From the NCBI GenBank assembly GCA_023390875.1, contig JAEWCA010000562.1, positions 1-7,048 on the forward strand: 7,048 nt of DNA, in the 5' to 3' direction. The notes under the pieces are model-generated. The model had not been told where the DNA came from. It made no database searches and saw nothing but the letters and a program-made list of their open reading frames with translations. Below are positions 1 to 6,500 of the stretch, piece after piece (the stretch's first letter is position 1; every line of letters begins with the position of its first letter). This DNA comes from Actinomycetes bacterium (GTDB lineage: Bacteria > Actinomycetota > Actinomycetes > Actinomycetales > Cellulomonadaceae). The position numbers and the translations under genes were made by a program.

Positions 1-24
1 CGGCGGGGCGGCCCCCGTCCGCCG
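1..24 (-). terminator. GC-rich hairpin after the SDR stop codon, possible terminator
   Basis: Positions 1-6 (CGGCGG) and 19-24 (CCGCCG) are perfect inverted repeats, starting about 12 bases beyond the SDR stop codon in the direction of transcription. Such a hairpin could end the SDR transcript. No T-tract can be seen because the window ends here, and in DNA this GC-rich short inverted repeats arise easily by chance. Confidence 0.3.
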
Positions 25-35
25 CGTGGCGAGGG

Positions 36-929
36 TCAGGGCACGTTCGCCCCGCCGTTGACGTTGAAGACCTCGCCGACCACGAAGCTGGACTCGGGCG
101 ACGCCAGGAACACGTACGCGGGCGCCTGCTCCACCGGCTGGCTCGTCCGGCCGAGCCACGACGACTCCCCGAAGCCGTTCAGCTTCTCGGCGGGCTGGCC
201 GTCCGAGACCTGCAGCGGCGTCCACACCGGACCGGGCGCGACGGCGTTGACCCGGATGCCCCGGGGCGCCAGGTCGGCGGCGAGCGCCTTGGTGAAGCCG
301 ATGATCCCGAACTTCGTCGACGCGTAGTTGATGATCATCGGCGACGGGTTGTACCCCTGCACCGACGTGCTGTTGATGATCGTCGAGCCGGGACCGAGGT
401 GCGGCAGGGCGTCGCGCGTGATCCAGAACATCGCGGACAGGTTCGTCTCGATCGTCCGCTGCAGGTCGTCCTCGTCGAGCTCGTCGAACGTCTGGTGGTA
501 CACCTGGTGCGCCGCGTTGTTGACGAGGATGTCGAGCCCGCCGAGGCCCTCGACCGCGTCGGCGACGAGCGTCCGGCAGAGCTCGCGGTCCCGGATGTCG
601 CCGGGCAGCAGGACGGCCTTGCGGCCCTCGGCACGCACGACCTCCGCGATCGCCTCTGCGTCGACCTGCTCCTCCGGCAGGTAGCTGAGCGCGACGTCGG
701 CCCCCTCGCGCGCGAACGCGATCGCCACCGCGGCGCCGATGCCGGAGTCACCGCCCGTGATGAGCGCACGCCGGCCCGGCAGCCGGCCCGTGCCACGGTA
801 CGACGTCTCGCCGTGGTCGGCCTTCGGGTCGAGCTCCGCGTCGAGCCCGGGCAGCGGCTGCCACGAGGCGTGCGGCTTGATGTGCGAGTGGCGCTCGACG
901 GGGTTGTCGAACGTGAGCTGGTCGGGCAT
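36..929 (-). CDS. SDR family oxidoreductase (YghA/YdaD-like)
   Basis: A 297-residue NAD(P)-dependent short-chain dehydrogenase/reductase, probably cytoplasmic. The Rossmann glycine motif TGGDSGIG is at residues 58-65, NNAA (the usual NNAG variant) at 137-140, the structural Asn in ETNLS at 163, the catalytic Ser region STS at 187-189, and the catalytic YASTK (Tyr202, Lys206) follows. The C-terminal GEVFNVNGG is typical of the family. A roughly 50-residue N-terminal extension before the Rossmann fold, plus the overall length, matches the YghA / general-stress-protein-39 type subgroup rather than the 250-residue classical SDRs. The ATG at 929 was chosen because a strong Shine-Dalgarno, AAGGAGA, lies 5 nt upstream (934-940). 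The open frame continues to 1838, but that extension only mirrors the opposite-strand phosphatase. The gene is divergent from the phosphatase. The substrate cannot be told from sequence; a sugar- or aldehyde-linked stress role is only a family-level guess. Confidence 0.93.
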   Translation of the reverse strand: MPDQLTFDNPVERHSHIKPHASWQPLPGLDAELDPKADHGETSYRGTGRLPGRRALITGGDSGIGAAVAIAFAREGADVALSYLPEEQVDAEAIAEVVRAEGRKAVLLPGDIRDRELCRTLVADAVEGLGGLDILVNNAAHQVYHQTFDELDEDDLQRTIETNLSAMFWITRDALPHLGPGSTIINSTSVQGYNPSPMIINYASTKFGIIGFTKALAADLAPRGIRVNAVAPGPVWTPLQVSDGQPAEKLNGFGESSWLGRTSQPVEQAPAYVFLASPESSFVVGEVFNVNGGANVP

Positions 930-1064
930 CGGGTCTCCTTCGGGGCTGCCGGCGGGACCAGTGTCCCCGCCCGGGCGCGCGCCCGACAGGACCGACGTGC
1001 CGCGAGGTAGAACGTTGTCGTGGTCGCCGGGCGGCGCCGAGCAGCCGTTGCCTAGGCTGCGCGC
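930..1064. promoter_or_regulatory. Divergent intergenic region with a 14-bp palindrome
   Basis: This 135-bp stretch separates the SDR gene (leftward) from the phosphatase cluster (rightward) and must hold both promoters. It contains a perfect 14-bp palindrome, CGGGCGCGCGCCCG, at 972-985, which could be an operator or a hairpin in the SDR leader. It also holds the SDR ribosome binding site at 934-940. A second loose rightward promoter candidate is CCGACA (983-988) and TAGAAC (1008-1013) with a 19-bp spacer. No clear promoter for the SDR gene was recognised. Confidence 0.4.
1053..1064 (+). promoter_or_regulatory. Candidate -10 box for a leaderless phosphatase transcript
   Basis: TAGGCT at 1053-1058 fits the actinobacterial TANNNT -10 pattern and ends 6 nt before the ATG at 1065, so transcription would begin at or next to the start codon. 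No Shine-Dalgarno sequence precedes this ATG, which agrees with a leaderless mRNA. No recognisable -35 box sits at the right distance, so the call rests on position and the hexamer only. Confidence 0.4.
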
Positions 1065-1775
1065 ATGGCCACCCTCGTCCTCGTCCGCCACGGGCGCAGC
1101 ACCGCCAACGCCGCCGGCGTCCTGACGGGCCGGACCCCCGGCGTGGAGCTCGACGACGTCGGCCGCCGCCAGGCCGCGCAGGTGGCCGAGCGGCTCGCCG
1201 GGGTGCCGCTCGCCGCCGTGGTGTCGAGCCCGCTGGAACGCTGCCTCCAGACGGCGGCGGTCGTCGCCGACGGGCGGGCCGACGTCCGGCTCGAGGACGG
1301 TCTCACCGAGTGCGACTACGGGCAGTGGCAGGGCCGCCCGCTGCGTGAGCTGGCCCAGGAGCCGCTGTGGTCGGTCGTGCAGAACCAGCCGTCGGCCGCG
1401 GTGTTCCCGGACGGCGAGTCGCTCACCGCGATGCAGGCACGCGCGGTGGAGGCGGTCCGGCGGCACGACGCCGCGCTCGAGGCGGAGCACGGCGCGGGCG
1501 CGGTGTGGGTCGCGGTGACGCACGGCGACATCATCAAGTCCGTCCTCGCGGACGCGCTGGGCATGGGGCCCGACCTGTTCCAGCGCCTCACCGTCAACCC
1601 CGGGTCCGTGTCGGTCGTGCGGTACGGGACCACCCGTCCGGACGTCGTGGCGACGAACACGGACGCGGGCGACCTGTCGTGGCTGCGCGGCCTCGGTCCG
1701 GTCGAGGACGCACCCGTCGGAGGCGGTGCCGGACCCCGCGCGGCCGGTCCGAGCGACGCCCCGACCGAAACGTAA
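1065..1775 (+). CDS. Histidine phosphatase family protein, MSMEG_4193-type putative phosphomutase
   Basis: A 236-residue cytoplasmic protein of the histidine phosphatase (phosphoglycerate mutase-like) superfamily. The phosphate-binding, phospho-accepting motif LVRHGRS is at residues 6-12 (His9 as the nucleophile). The second catalytic arginine lies in SSPLERC (Arg59), the acid Glu82 in LTECDYG, and the second histidine in VTHGD (His153). All catalytic residues are present, so an active phosphatase or mutase is expected; the substrate is unknown. The family assignment (the MSMEG_4193 group) comes from these motifs plus the following DUF3090 and SCO1664 genes, a trio conserved in Actinobacteria. 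The last 25 or so residues are Gly/Pro/Ala-rich and probably disordered. The ATG at 1065 begins immediately before the first beta strand and lacks a ribosome binding site, which suggests a leaderless start. It is the first gene of the cluster and ends 10 bp before the next start. Confidence 0.92.
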   Translation: MATLVLVRHGRSTANAAGVLTGRTPGVELDDVGRRQAAQVAERLAGVPLAAVVSSPLERCLQTAAVVADGRADVRLEDGLTECDYGQWQGRPLRELAQEPLWSVVQNQPSAAVFPDGESLTAMQARAVEAVRRHDAALEAEHGAGAVWVAVTHGDIIKSVLADALGMGPDLFQRLTVNPGSVSVVRYGTTRPDVVATNTDAGDLSWLRGLGPVEDAPVGGGAGPRAAGPSDAPTET

Positions 1776-1781
1776 GGTGGG
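1774..1781 (+). promoter_or_regulatory. Ribosome binding site of the DUF3090 gene
   Basis: AAGGTGG overlaps the TAA stop of the phosphatase gene and lies 5 nt before the ATG at 1786. It fixes the start of the DUF3090 reading frame and suggests coupled translation with the preceding gene. Confidence 0.6.
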
Positions 1782-1785
1782 TGAC

Positions 1786-2327
1786 ATGCCCACCCGAGTC
1801 CACAAGTTCGACTGGCCCGACCGCGTCGTCGTCGGCACCGTCGGCGCTCCCGGGTCGCGCGCCTTCTACCTGCAGGTCCGCGACGGCGCCCGGCGCACGA
1901 GCGTCCTGCTCGAGAAGGAGCAGTCCGCCTGCTCGCCGAGAAGATCGACGAGATCCTCGACGCGCTGATGACGGAGGAGGGGAACCGCTACAGCGTCCCC
2001 GCGGGGACGGCGGCCGAGCTCGTCGACGACGAGCCGCTCGACCAGCCGGTCGAGGAGGAGTTCCGCGCCGGGCTCATGCGCCTGGGCTGGGACCCCGCGA
2101 CCGCGCAGGTCGTCGTCGAGGCGTTCCCGTTCGACGAGGACGACGACGAGGCGTCGGACGAGACCGGCGCCGACGAGATGCTCCTCATCAGGATGCCCGT
2201 CGGGACGGCGCGGGCGTTCGTCGACCGCACCCGCCAGGTCGTCGCGTCGGGCCGTCCCCCGTGCCCGCTGTGCGGCCGGCCGGTCGACGCCGACGGCCAC
2301 GTCTGCCCCGCGCTCGACGACGCGTGA
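1786..2327 (+). pseudogene. DUF3090 family protein, interrupted by a -1 frameshift
   Basis: A DUF3090 protein of unknown function, found in Actinobacteria between the phosphatase and SCO1664 genes. The first frame begins at ATG 1786 (HKFDWPDRVVVGTVG, then FYLQVRDG) and reads normally to EKEQSA (codon 48, ending at 1929). It then turns into CSPRRSTRSSTR and stops at TGA 1966-1968. The family sequence resumes in another frame as LLAEKIDEILDAL, where GCC-TGCTC would need one extra C to read Ala-Leu-Leu. With that base restored the product is about 180 residues, the normal family length. It ends with CPLCGRP and a GHVC segment that resembles a small metal-binding ribbon. The loss is in a short C run, so either a sequencing/assembly error or a real mutation is possible. 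The downstream part opens with an ATG at 1968 that overlaps the premature stop (TGATG), so re-initiation could still make the C-terminal 119 residues. The last 4 bases overlap the next gene. Confidence 0.85.
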
Positions 2328-3097
2328 CAGGGACCGACGTCGACCTGGTCGCCGGTGAGCTCGAGCTCGTCGGGCGCATCACGACCGCCTCGAACGCGAC
2401 GTTCCTCGCACGCGTCGGGGGCGTCGACGTCGTCTACAAGCCCGTCGCCGGCGAGCGTCCTCTGTGGGACTTCCCGGACGGGACCCTGGCGAGCCGCGAG
2501 GTCGCCGCTCACGTGGTGTCCGAGGCGTTCGGGTGGGGCGTCGTCCCGGTGACGTTCCTGCGGGACGGGCCGCTGGGGCCGGGCATGGTCCAGCTCTGGC
2601 AGGAGCCCGACCCGGCGCAGGACCCGGTCGACGTCGTGCCCGCCGACGCCGCGCCGTCCGACGGCTGGCGGGCGGTGTTCCGTGGCTCCGACGAGCGCGA
2701 CCGGGCCGTCGTGCTGGTCCACGAGGACTCCGCGGCGCTGCGCCGGATGGCCGTGCTCGACGTCGTCGTGAACAACGCCGACCGCAAGGGCGGGCACATC
2801 CTGCCGGTCGCGGGCGGCCACCGCTTCGGCGTCGACCACGGCGTCACGTTCCACGTCGAGCACAAGCTGCGGACCGTCCTGTGGGGCTGGCAGGGCGACG
2901 CGCTCGACGCCGACGAGCTCGCGGGCGTGGTACGGGTGCGCGCCGACGTGGACGGCGACCTGGGCCGCCGGCTGTCGGACCTGCTCACCGACGACGAGAT
3001 CGCCGCGCTGGCCGACCGCTGCGACCGGCTGCTCGGCCGCGGCACCTTCCCGAGACCGTCCGGGCACATGCCGGCGTTCCCGTGGCCGTTCTTCTGA
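2324..3097 (+). CDS. SCO1664 family protein with atypical PI3/4-kinase-like fold
   Basis: A 257-residue protein of the SCO1664 family. The sequence shows remnants of an atypical kinase fold related to PI3/4-kinase and HipA: VYKPVAGERPLWDF (candidate ATP-contacting Lys39), SREVAAHVVSEAFG (Glu59 on the following helix), a catalytic-loop-like LDVVVNNADRKGGHIL (residues 145-160, Asp153 and Lys155), and FGVDHGVTFH with a metal-binding-like Asp171. This suggests ATP binding and phosphotransfer, but no substrate is known. The GTG at 2324 is chosen because it overlaps the DUF3090 stop as GTGA, a classic translational-coupling junction, and because upstream codons in this frame only mirror the phosphatase and DUF3090 genes. 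No separate ribosome binding site is seen. It is the last gene of the plus-strand cluster and converges on the VWA gene. Related clusters often continue into or neighbour mshC (mycothiol synthesis), which is absent here. Confidence 0.9.
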   Translation: MTGTDVDLVAGELELVGRITTASNATFLARVGGVDVVYKPVAGERPLWDFPDGTLASREVAAHVVSEAFGWGVVPVTFLRDGPLGPGMVQLWQEPDPAQDPVDVVPADAAPSDGWRAVFRGSDERDRAVVLVHEDSAALRRMAVLDVVVNNADRKGGHILPVAGGHRFGVDHGVTFHVEHKLRTVLWGWQGDALDADELAGVVRVRADVDGDLGRRLSDLLTDDEIAALADRCDRLLGRGTFPRPSGHMPAFPWPFF

Positions 3098-3129
3098 CCG
3101 GGGCGGTCACCAGTCGTCCGACCGGCCCC
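3095..3129. terminator. Inverted repeats across the convergent gene ends, possible bidirectional terminator
   Basis: TGACCG (3095-3100), GGG, CGGTCA (3104-3109) is a perfect 6-bp inverted repeat whose two arms contain the stop codons of the SCO1664 gene (TGA, 3095-3097) and the VWA gene (TCA, 3107-3109). An alternative larger stem pairs GGGGCGGTC (3100-3108) with GACCG plus CCCC (3120-3129) with one bulged G. Either could slow RNA polymerase between the convergent genes. There is no T-tract on either strand, so this is not a canonical intrinsic terminator. Confidence 0.35.
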
Positions 3130-5122
3130 AGCCGCCGAACGCGCTGCGACGCGCGCTGAGGTACGAGTCGATGACGGCGGCCCCGAGACCGTCCGTCTCC
3201 GGCGTGACGACGGAGCCACCGGCCCGCCGCGCGATGCCGTCGACGAACCGCGCCAGCCCTGGGTCGTCGCCCAGCCGGAAGAACGTCGTGCGGGCGCCGA
3301 GCCGCGTCGACGCGTCCAGCTCACGCACTGCGAGCGCGACCGTCCGGGGATGGGGCGGGTAGTCGAAGAAGACCTCGCCGTCGGGCTCCAGGTGGGACGT
3401 CGGCTCGCCGTCCGTGACGATCAGGAGGACCGGCTGCGCCTTCGGGTGCTTGCGGAAGTGCCGGTTGGCGAGCAGCAGCGCGTGGTGCAGGTTGGTGCCC
3501 TTCTCCCACAGCGCGTCGAGCCCGACGAGCTCCTCGACCTGCATGACGGACGCACGCCGACCGAACGCGATGAGCTGGAGGTCGTCGCCCCGGAACCGGC
3601 TCGTCACGAGCGTGTGCAGCGCGAGCGCCGTGCGTTTCATCGGCACCCAGCGGCCCTCCATCGCCATCGAGAAGGACGTGTCGACGAGCAGCGCGACGCA
3701 CGCCTGCGTGCGGGCCTCGGTCTCCTGGATCTCGACGTCGTCGACGAGGATCCGGACGTGGTCGTCGGTCCGGCCCTCGGCGGCGCGGCGCGTGAGCGCG
3801 TTGCTGATCGTCCTGGTCACGTCCCACGGCTCGGTGTCGCCGTACTGCCACGCACGCGTCGACCCGGACGGCTCCCCCGCGGCACCCGCGCGACGCACGT
3901 CGTGCCCACCCGCGCGGTCCGACATCGTGTCGGCGACGGCGCGGAGCACGGCCTTGCCGAGCTGCCGCATGGCCTTCGGCGTGAGCGCGAGCCGGCCGTC
4001 CGAGCCGCGCCGCAGGGCACCCGAGTCGCGCAGCGCCTTCTCGAGCCGCTGGAGCGTCCGTGCGTCGACCGCCGCCTCGGTACCGAGCTGGCGGGCGAGC
4101 TTGTCGAGGTCGAGGTCGTCGAGCTGTGACCCCTCGTAGGACTGCGCGAGCTGGTCGGCGAGCGCGTCGAGGTCGGCGAGGTCCTGGAACACGCCCGTCC
4201 CGTCGCCGAGGCCGAGCCCGTTCTCGCCCTGCATGCGCTCGGCACCACCCCAGTCCTCGCCGGGTCGCAACGAACGCAGGCTGTCGTCCAGCCGGCCGAG
4301 CTGGTCCGCGAGCGCGGACGAGCCGAACGCCTGCTGCATCAGTGCGGCGAGCTCGTCGCGCTGCTCGCGGCTCATCGAGTTGAGCATCCGCTGGGCGGCG
4401 GCCGCCCGGTCGGCGAGGGTGTCGAGGAGCTCGTCGAGCGTGCGCGGCTGCTCGGGGAACCAGTCGCCGTGCTTGGCCATGAACTCGTCGAACTGCTCCT
4501 GGCTGTCCTCGCCGCGCCGGCGGGCGTCGAGGAGGTCGTTGAGGTCCCCGAGCATCTCGTCGAGCGCGGCCCGGTCGTCGTCGGTCGCGTTCTCCAGCGC
4601 CTGCTTCAGGCCGGCGAACCGCTGGTCGAGCAGCTCGCGGCCGAGCAGGTCCTTGATCTTCTCGAAGTCCTCCCGGGCCTCGCTGCTGCGCCAGTCGTAG
4701 GAGCCGAGCTCGTTGACGGCCGCCGCCGGCGAGGCGGGGAGGTTGTCGAGCTGGAGCTGCGCGAACGCGCGGTCGCCCTCGTCCATGTCGACGTCGCGCG
4801 CGAGCTGCTTGCGCTCCGCGAGGACGGCACGGTCGAGCAGCTCCTTGACCTCCTGCAGCGTGCCGTCGAGGCGGTGCGTCCGCGTGAGCTCGCGGCGACG
4901 CTCGGCGACGCGTCGGGCCAGCTCGTCGAGCCCGGGTCGGTCACGGCCACCGCGCCGCAGGAGCTCGCGCAGAGCACGCTCGGGCGACGACCCCGCCATG
5001 ACGTCCTCGCCGATCGCGTCCAACGCCTCGGCGAGGTCGACGGGAGGCGCGAGCGGGTCCGGCCCGTCGACGTACGGGGTGTACCGGGACCGCCGAGCGA
5101 GCCGGCGGTTGCGCCTAGCCAT
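3107..5122 (-). CDS. VWA domain-containing protein, partner of the AAA+ ATPase
   Basis: A 671-residue soluble protein with no signal peptide or membrane segment. The first 14 residues are strongly basic (five of the first eight are Arg). Residues about 30-440 are charged, helix-rich and rich in Asp/Glu/Leu, with no recognised domain. Residues about 470-655 form a von Willebrand factor A domain with a complete metal-ion-dependent adhesion site: DTSFS (Asp481, Ser483, Ser485), Thr543 in EKGTNLHHAL and Asp571 in IVTDGEPT. A divalent metal and a protein ligand are therefore expected. Its start overlaps the stop of the upstream AAA+ gene by 8 nt (ATGGCTAG), so the two are translated as a coupled pair and probably work as one complex, as in MoxR/VWA, RavA/ViaA or ChlI/ChlD. 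There is no cobalt- or magnesium-chelatase large subunit nearby, so a true chelatase role is unlikely or at least unsupported. The target is unknown. Confidence 0.92.
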   Translation of the reverse strand: MARRNRRLARRSRYTPYVDGPDPLAPPVDLAEALDAIGEDVMAGSSPERALRELLRRGGRDRPGLDELARRVAERRRELTRTHRLDGTLQEVKELLDRAVLAERKQLARDVDMDEGDRAFAQLQLDNLPASPAAAVNELGSYDWRSSEAREDFEKIKDLLGRELLDQRFAGLKQALENATDDDRAALDEMLGDLNDLLDARRRGEDSQEQFDEFMAKHGDWFPEQPRTLDELLDTLADRAAAAQRMLNSMSREQRDELAALMQQAFGSSALADQLGRLDDSLRSLRPGEDWGGAERMQGENGLGLGDGTGVFQDLADLDALADQLAQSYEGSQLDDLDLDKLARQLGTEAAVDARTLQRLEKALRDSGALRRGSDGRLALTPKAMRQLGKAVLRAVADTMSDRAGGHDVRRAGAAGEPSGSTRAWQYGDTEPWDVTRTISNALTRRAAEGRTDDHVRILVDDVEIQETEARTQACVALLVDTSFSMAMEGRWVPMKRTALALHTLVTSRFRGDDLQLIAFGRRASVMQVEELVGLDALWEKGTNLHHALLLANRHFRKHPKAQPVLLIVTDGEPTSHLEPDGEVFFDYPPHPRTVALAVRELDASTRLGARTTFFRLGDDPGLARFVDGIARRAGGSVVTPETDGLGAAVIDSYLSARRSAFGGWGRSDDW

Positions 5123-6500
5123 AGATCGTCTCGCCGCCCCCCGACTCCTTGCTGATCCGGCGCGCGAGGTACAGACCCTCCAGCGCGAGCTCGATCGCGG
5201 CGGCCCGCTCGCCGTCGTTCGTCGCGCCGAGCCGCGCGCAGATCTCGTCGTACAGCTCCGACTCGCCGAGCGCCGGGAGCCCGGTCAGCACGTCGCGCGC
5301 CGCGACCTGCTCGCCCGTCGACACGACCGCCCCGTTGCCGATCGCGTCCACCAGGATCCCGAAGTCGATGCCCCGCAGGTGCGCCCGGACCGTCTCCGCG
5401 GTCGCCGTGCGGAGCAGGTGGTCGAGGATCTCGTCCTCGCGGCCCTCCTCGGCCGACTCGAACTCGATCTTCCCCGCGAGCACGTCGACCGCCGTCTCGA
5501 GGTCCACCGGCCGCGCGACCGCGTGCTGCTCGCCCTGCCGCGCCGCCCGGTGCAGCGCCGACGCGGCGACCGTCTCCGCCCCCGCGATCGCGAACCGCGC
5601 ACTGACCCCGCTGCGCTGGTCGACCGCACCCGACTCCCGCAGGGCCCGTGTGAAGCGCGCCAGGATCTCGACGACGTGGTCCGGCACCTCCGCGACGAGC
5701 GCGGCCTCCTGCCGCACCACCGCGATCTCGTCGGCCAGCTCGGTCGGGTAGTGCGTCCGGATCTCGGCCCCGAAGCGGTCCTTGAGCGGCGTGATGATGC
5801 GCCCGCGGTTCGTGTAGTCCTCCGGGTTCGCGGTCGCGACCACGAGCACGTCGAGCGGCAGCCGCAGCACGTACCCGCGGATCTGGATGTCGCGCTCCTC
5901 CATCACGTTGAGCATCGCCACCTGGATCCGCTCGGCCAGGTCGGGCAGCTCGTTGATCGCGACGATGCCCCGGTGCCCGCGGGGGACGAGCCCGAAGTGG
6001 ATCGTCTCCGGGTCGCCGAGCGCCCGCCCCTCCGCCACCTTCATGGGGTCCACGTCGCCGATGAGGTCCGCGACGCTCGTGTCCGGTGTCGCGAGCTTCT
6101 CGACGTACCGCTCGTCCCGGTGCCGCCACTCGACGGGGAGGTCGTCGCCGTCCTCGGCAGCCCGGCGCCTGCTCACCACCGTGATCGGCTCGAACGGGTG
6201 CTCCCCGATCTCCGACCCCGCGATCACCGGCGTCCACTCGTCGAGCAGCCCGACCAGCGTCCGCAGCAGGCGCGTCTTGCCCTGACCGCGCTCACCCAGC
6301 AGCACGACGTCGTGCCCCGCGATGAGCGCCCGCTCGAGCTGCGGGACGACCGTGTCGTCGAACCCGTGGATGCCCGGCCACGGGTCCCGCCCTGTTCGCA
6401 GGGCCGCGAGGAGGTTGTCGCGGATCTCCTCGCGCACCGACCGGTGCACGTGCCCCGACGCACGGAGCTCGCCGACAGTTGCTGCAGTGGGTCGCGTCAC
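5115..6500 (-). CDS. AAA+ ATPase, magnesium chelatase subunit I / MoxR-like
   Basis: A 461-residue cytoplasmic AAA+ ATPase. Walker A is GERGQGKT (residues 69-76, Lys75, Thr76). The Walker B-like segment is IVAINELPDLAERIQ, with Asn183-Glu184 where most AAA+ proteins have Asp-Glu. Sensor 1 is ATANPEDYTNRG (Asn225), an arginine-finger segment PLKDRFGAEIR follows (Arg242), and a sensor-2-type Arg302 sits in GVSARFAIAG. The C-terminal part (about 350-461) is helical. Databases often name such proteins magnesium chelatase or sigma-54 interacting regulator, but the GAFTGA loop of sigma-54 activators is absent. The start is the GTG at 6500, which puts the conserved ELRASGHVHRSVREEIR segment near the N terminus. 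The open frame runs on to 6716, but that part is tmRNA sequence. GTG at 6539 is an alternative that would add 13 residues. There is no Shine-Dalgarno; a -10 box 7 nt upstream suggests a leaderless mRNA. The gene is cotranscribed with, and coupled to, the VWA gene. Confidence 0.92.
   Translation of the reverse strand: MTRPTAATVGELRASGHVHRSVREEIRDNLLAALRTGRDPWPGIHGFDDTVVPQLERALIAGHDVVLLGERGQGKTRLLRTLVGLLDEWTPVIAGSEIGEHPFEPITVVSRRRAAEDGDDLPVEWRHRDERYVEKLATPDTSVADLIGDVDPMKVAEGRALGDPETIHFGLVPRGHRGIVAINELPDLAERIQVAMLNVMEERDIQIRGYVLRLPLDVLVVATANPEDYTNRGRIITPLKDRFGAEIRTHYPTELADEIAVVRQEAALVAEVPDHVVEILARFTRALRESGAVDQRSGVSARFAIAGAETVAASALHRAARQGEQHAVARPVDLETAVDVLAGKIEFESAEEGREDEILDHLLRTATAETVRAHLRGIDFGILVDAIGNGAVVSTGEQVAARDVLTGLPALGESELYDEICARLGATNDGERAAAIELALEGLYLARRISKESGGGETIYG

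Noticed and set aside
930..1838. Upstream extension of the SDR reading frame to 600 residues
   Set aside because: The extra 303 codons are Arg/His/Gly-rich sequence antisense to the phosphatase gene, with no family features. The ATG at 929 has a strong ribosome binding site and fits the family length.
1367..2323. Upstream extension of the SCO1664 reading frame
   Set aside because: The sequence is Arg/Gly-rich and mirrors the phosphatase and DUF3090 genes in another frame; the GTG at 2324 in the GTGA junction is a better start.
1988..3067. Minus-strand open frame of 359 residues opposite the SCO1664 gene
   Set aside because: It is antisense to a well-supported gene and has shadow-frame composition and no domain.
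4606..6237. Minus-strand open frame of 543 residues
   Set aside because: It overlaps the AAA+ and VWA genes in another frame, with low-complexity Gly/Arg composition.
5115..6500. Sigma-54 activator
   Set aside because: The GAFTGA loop and a DNA-binding domain are missing; the chelatase/MoxR-like features fit better.
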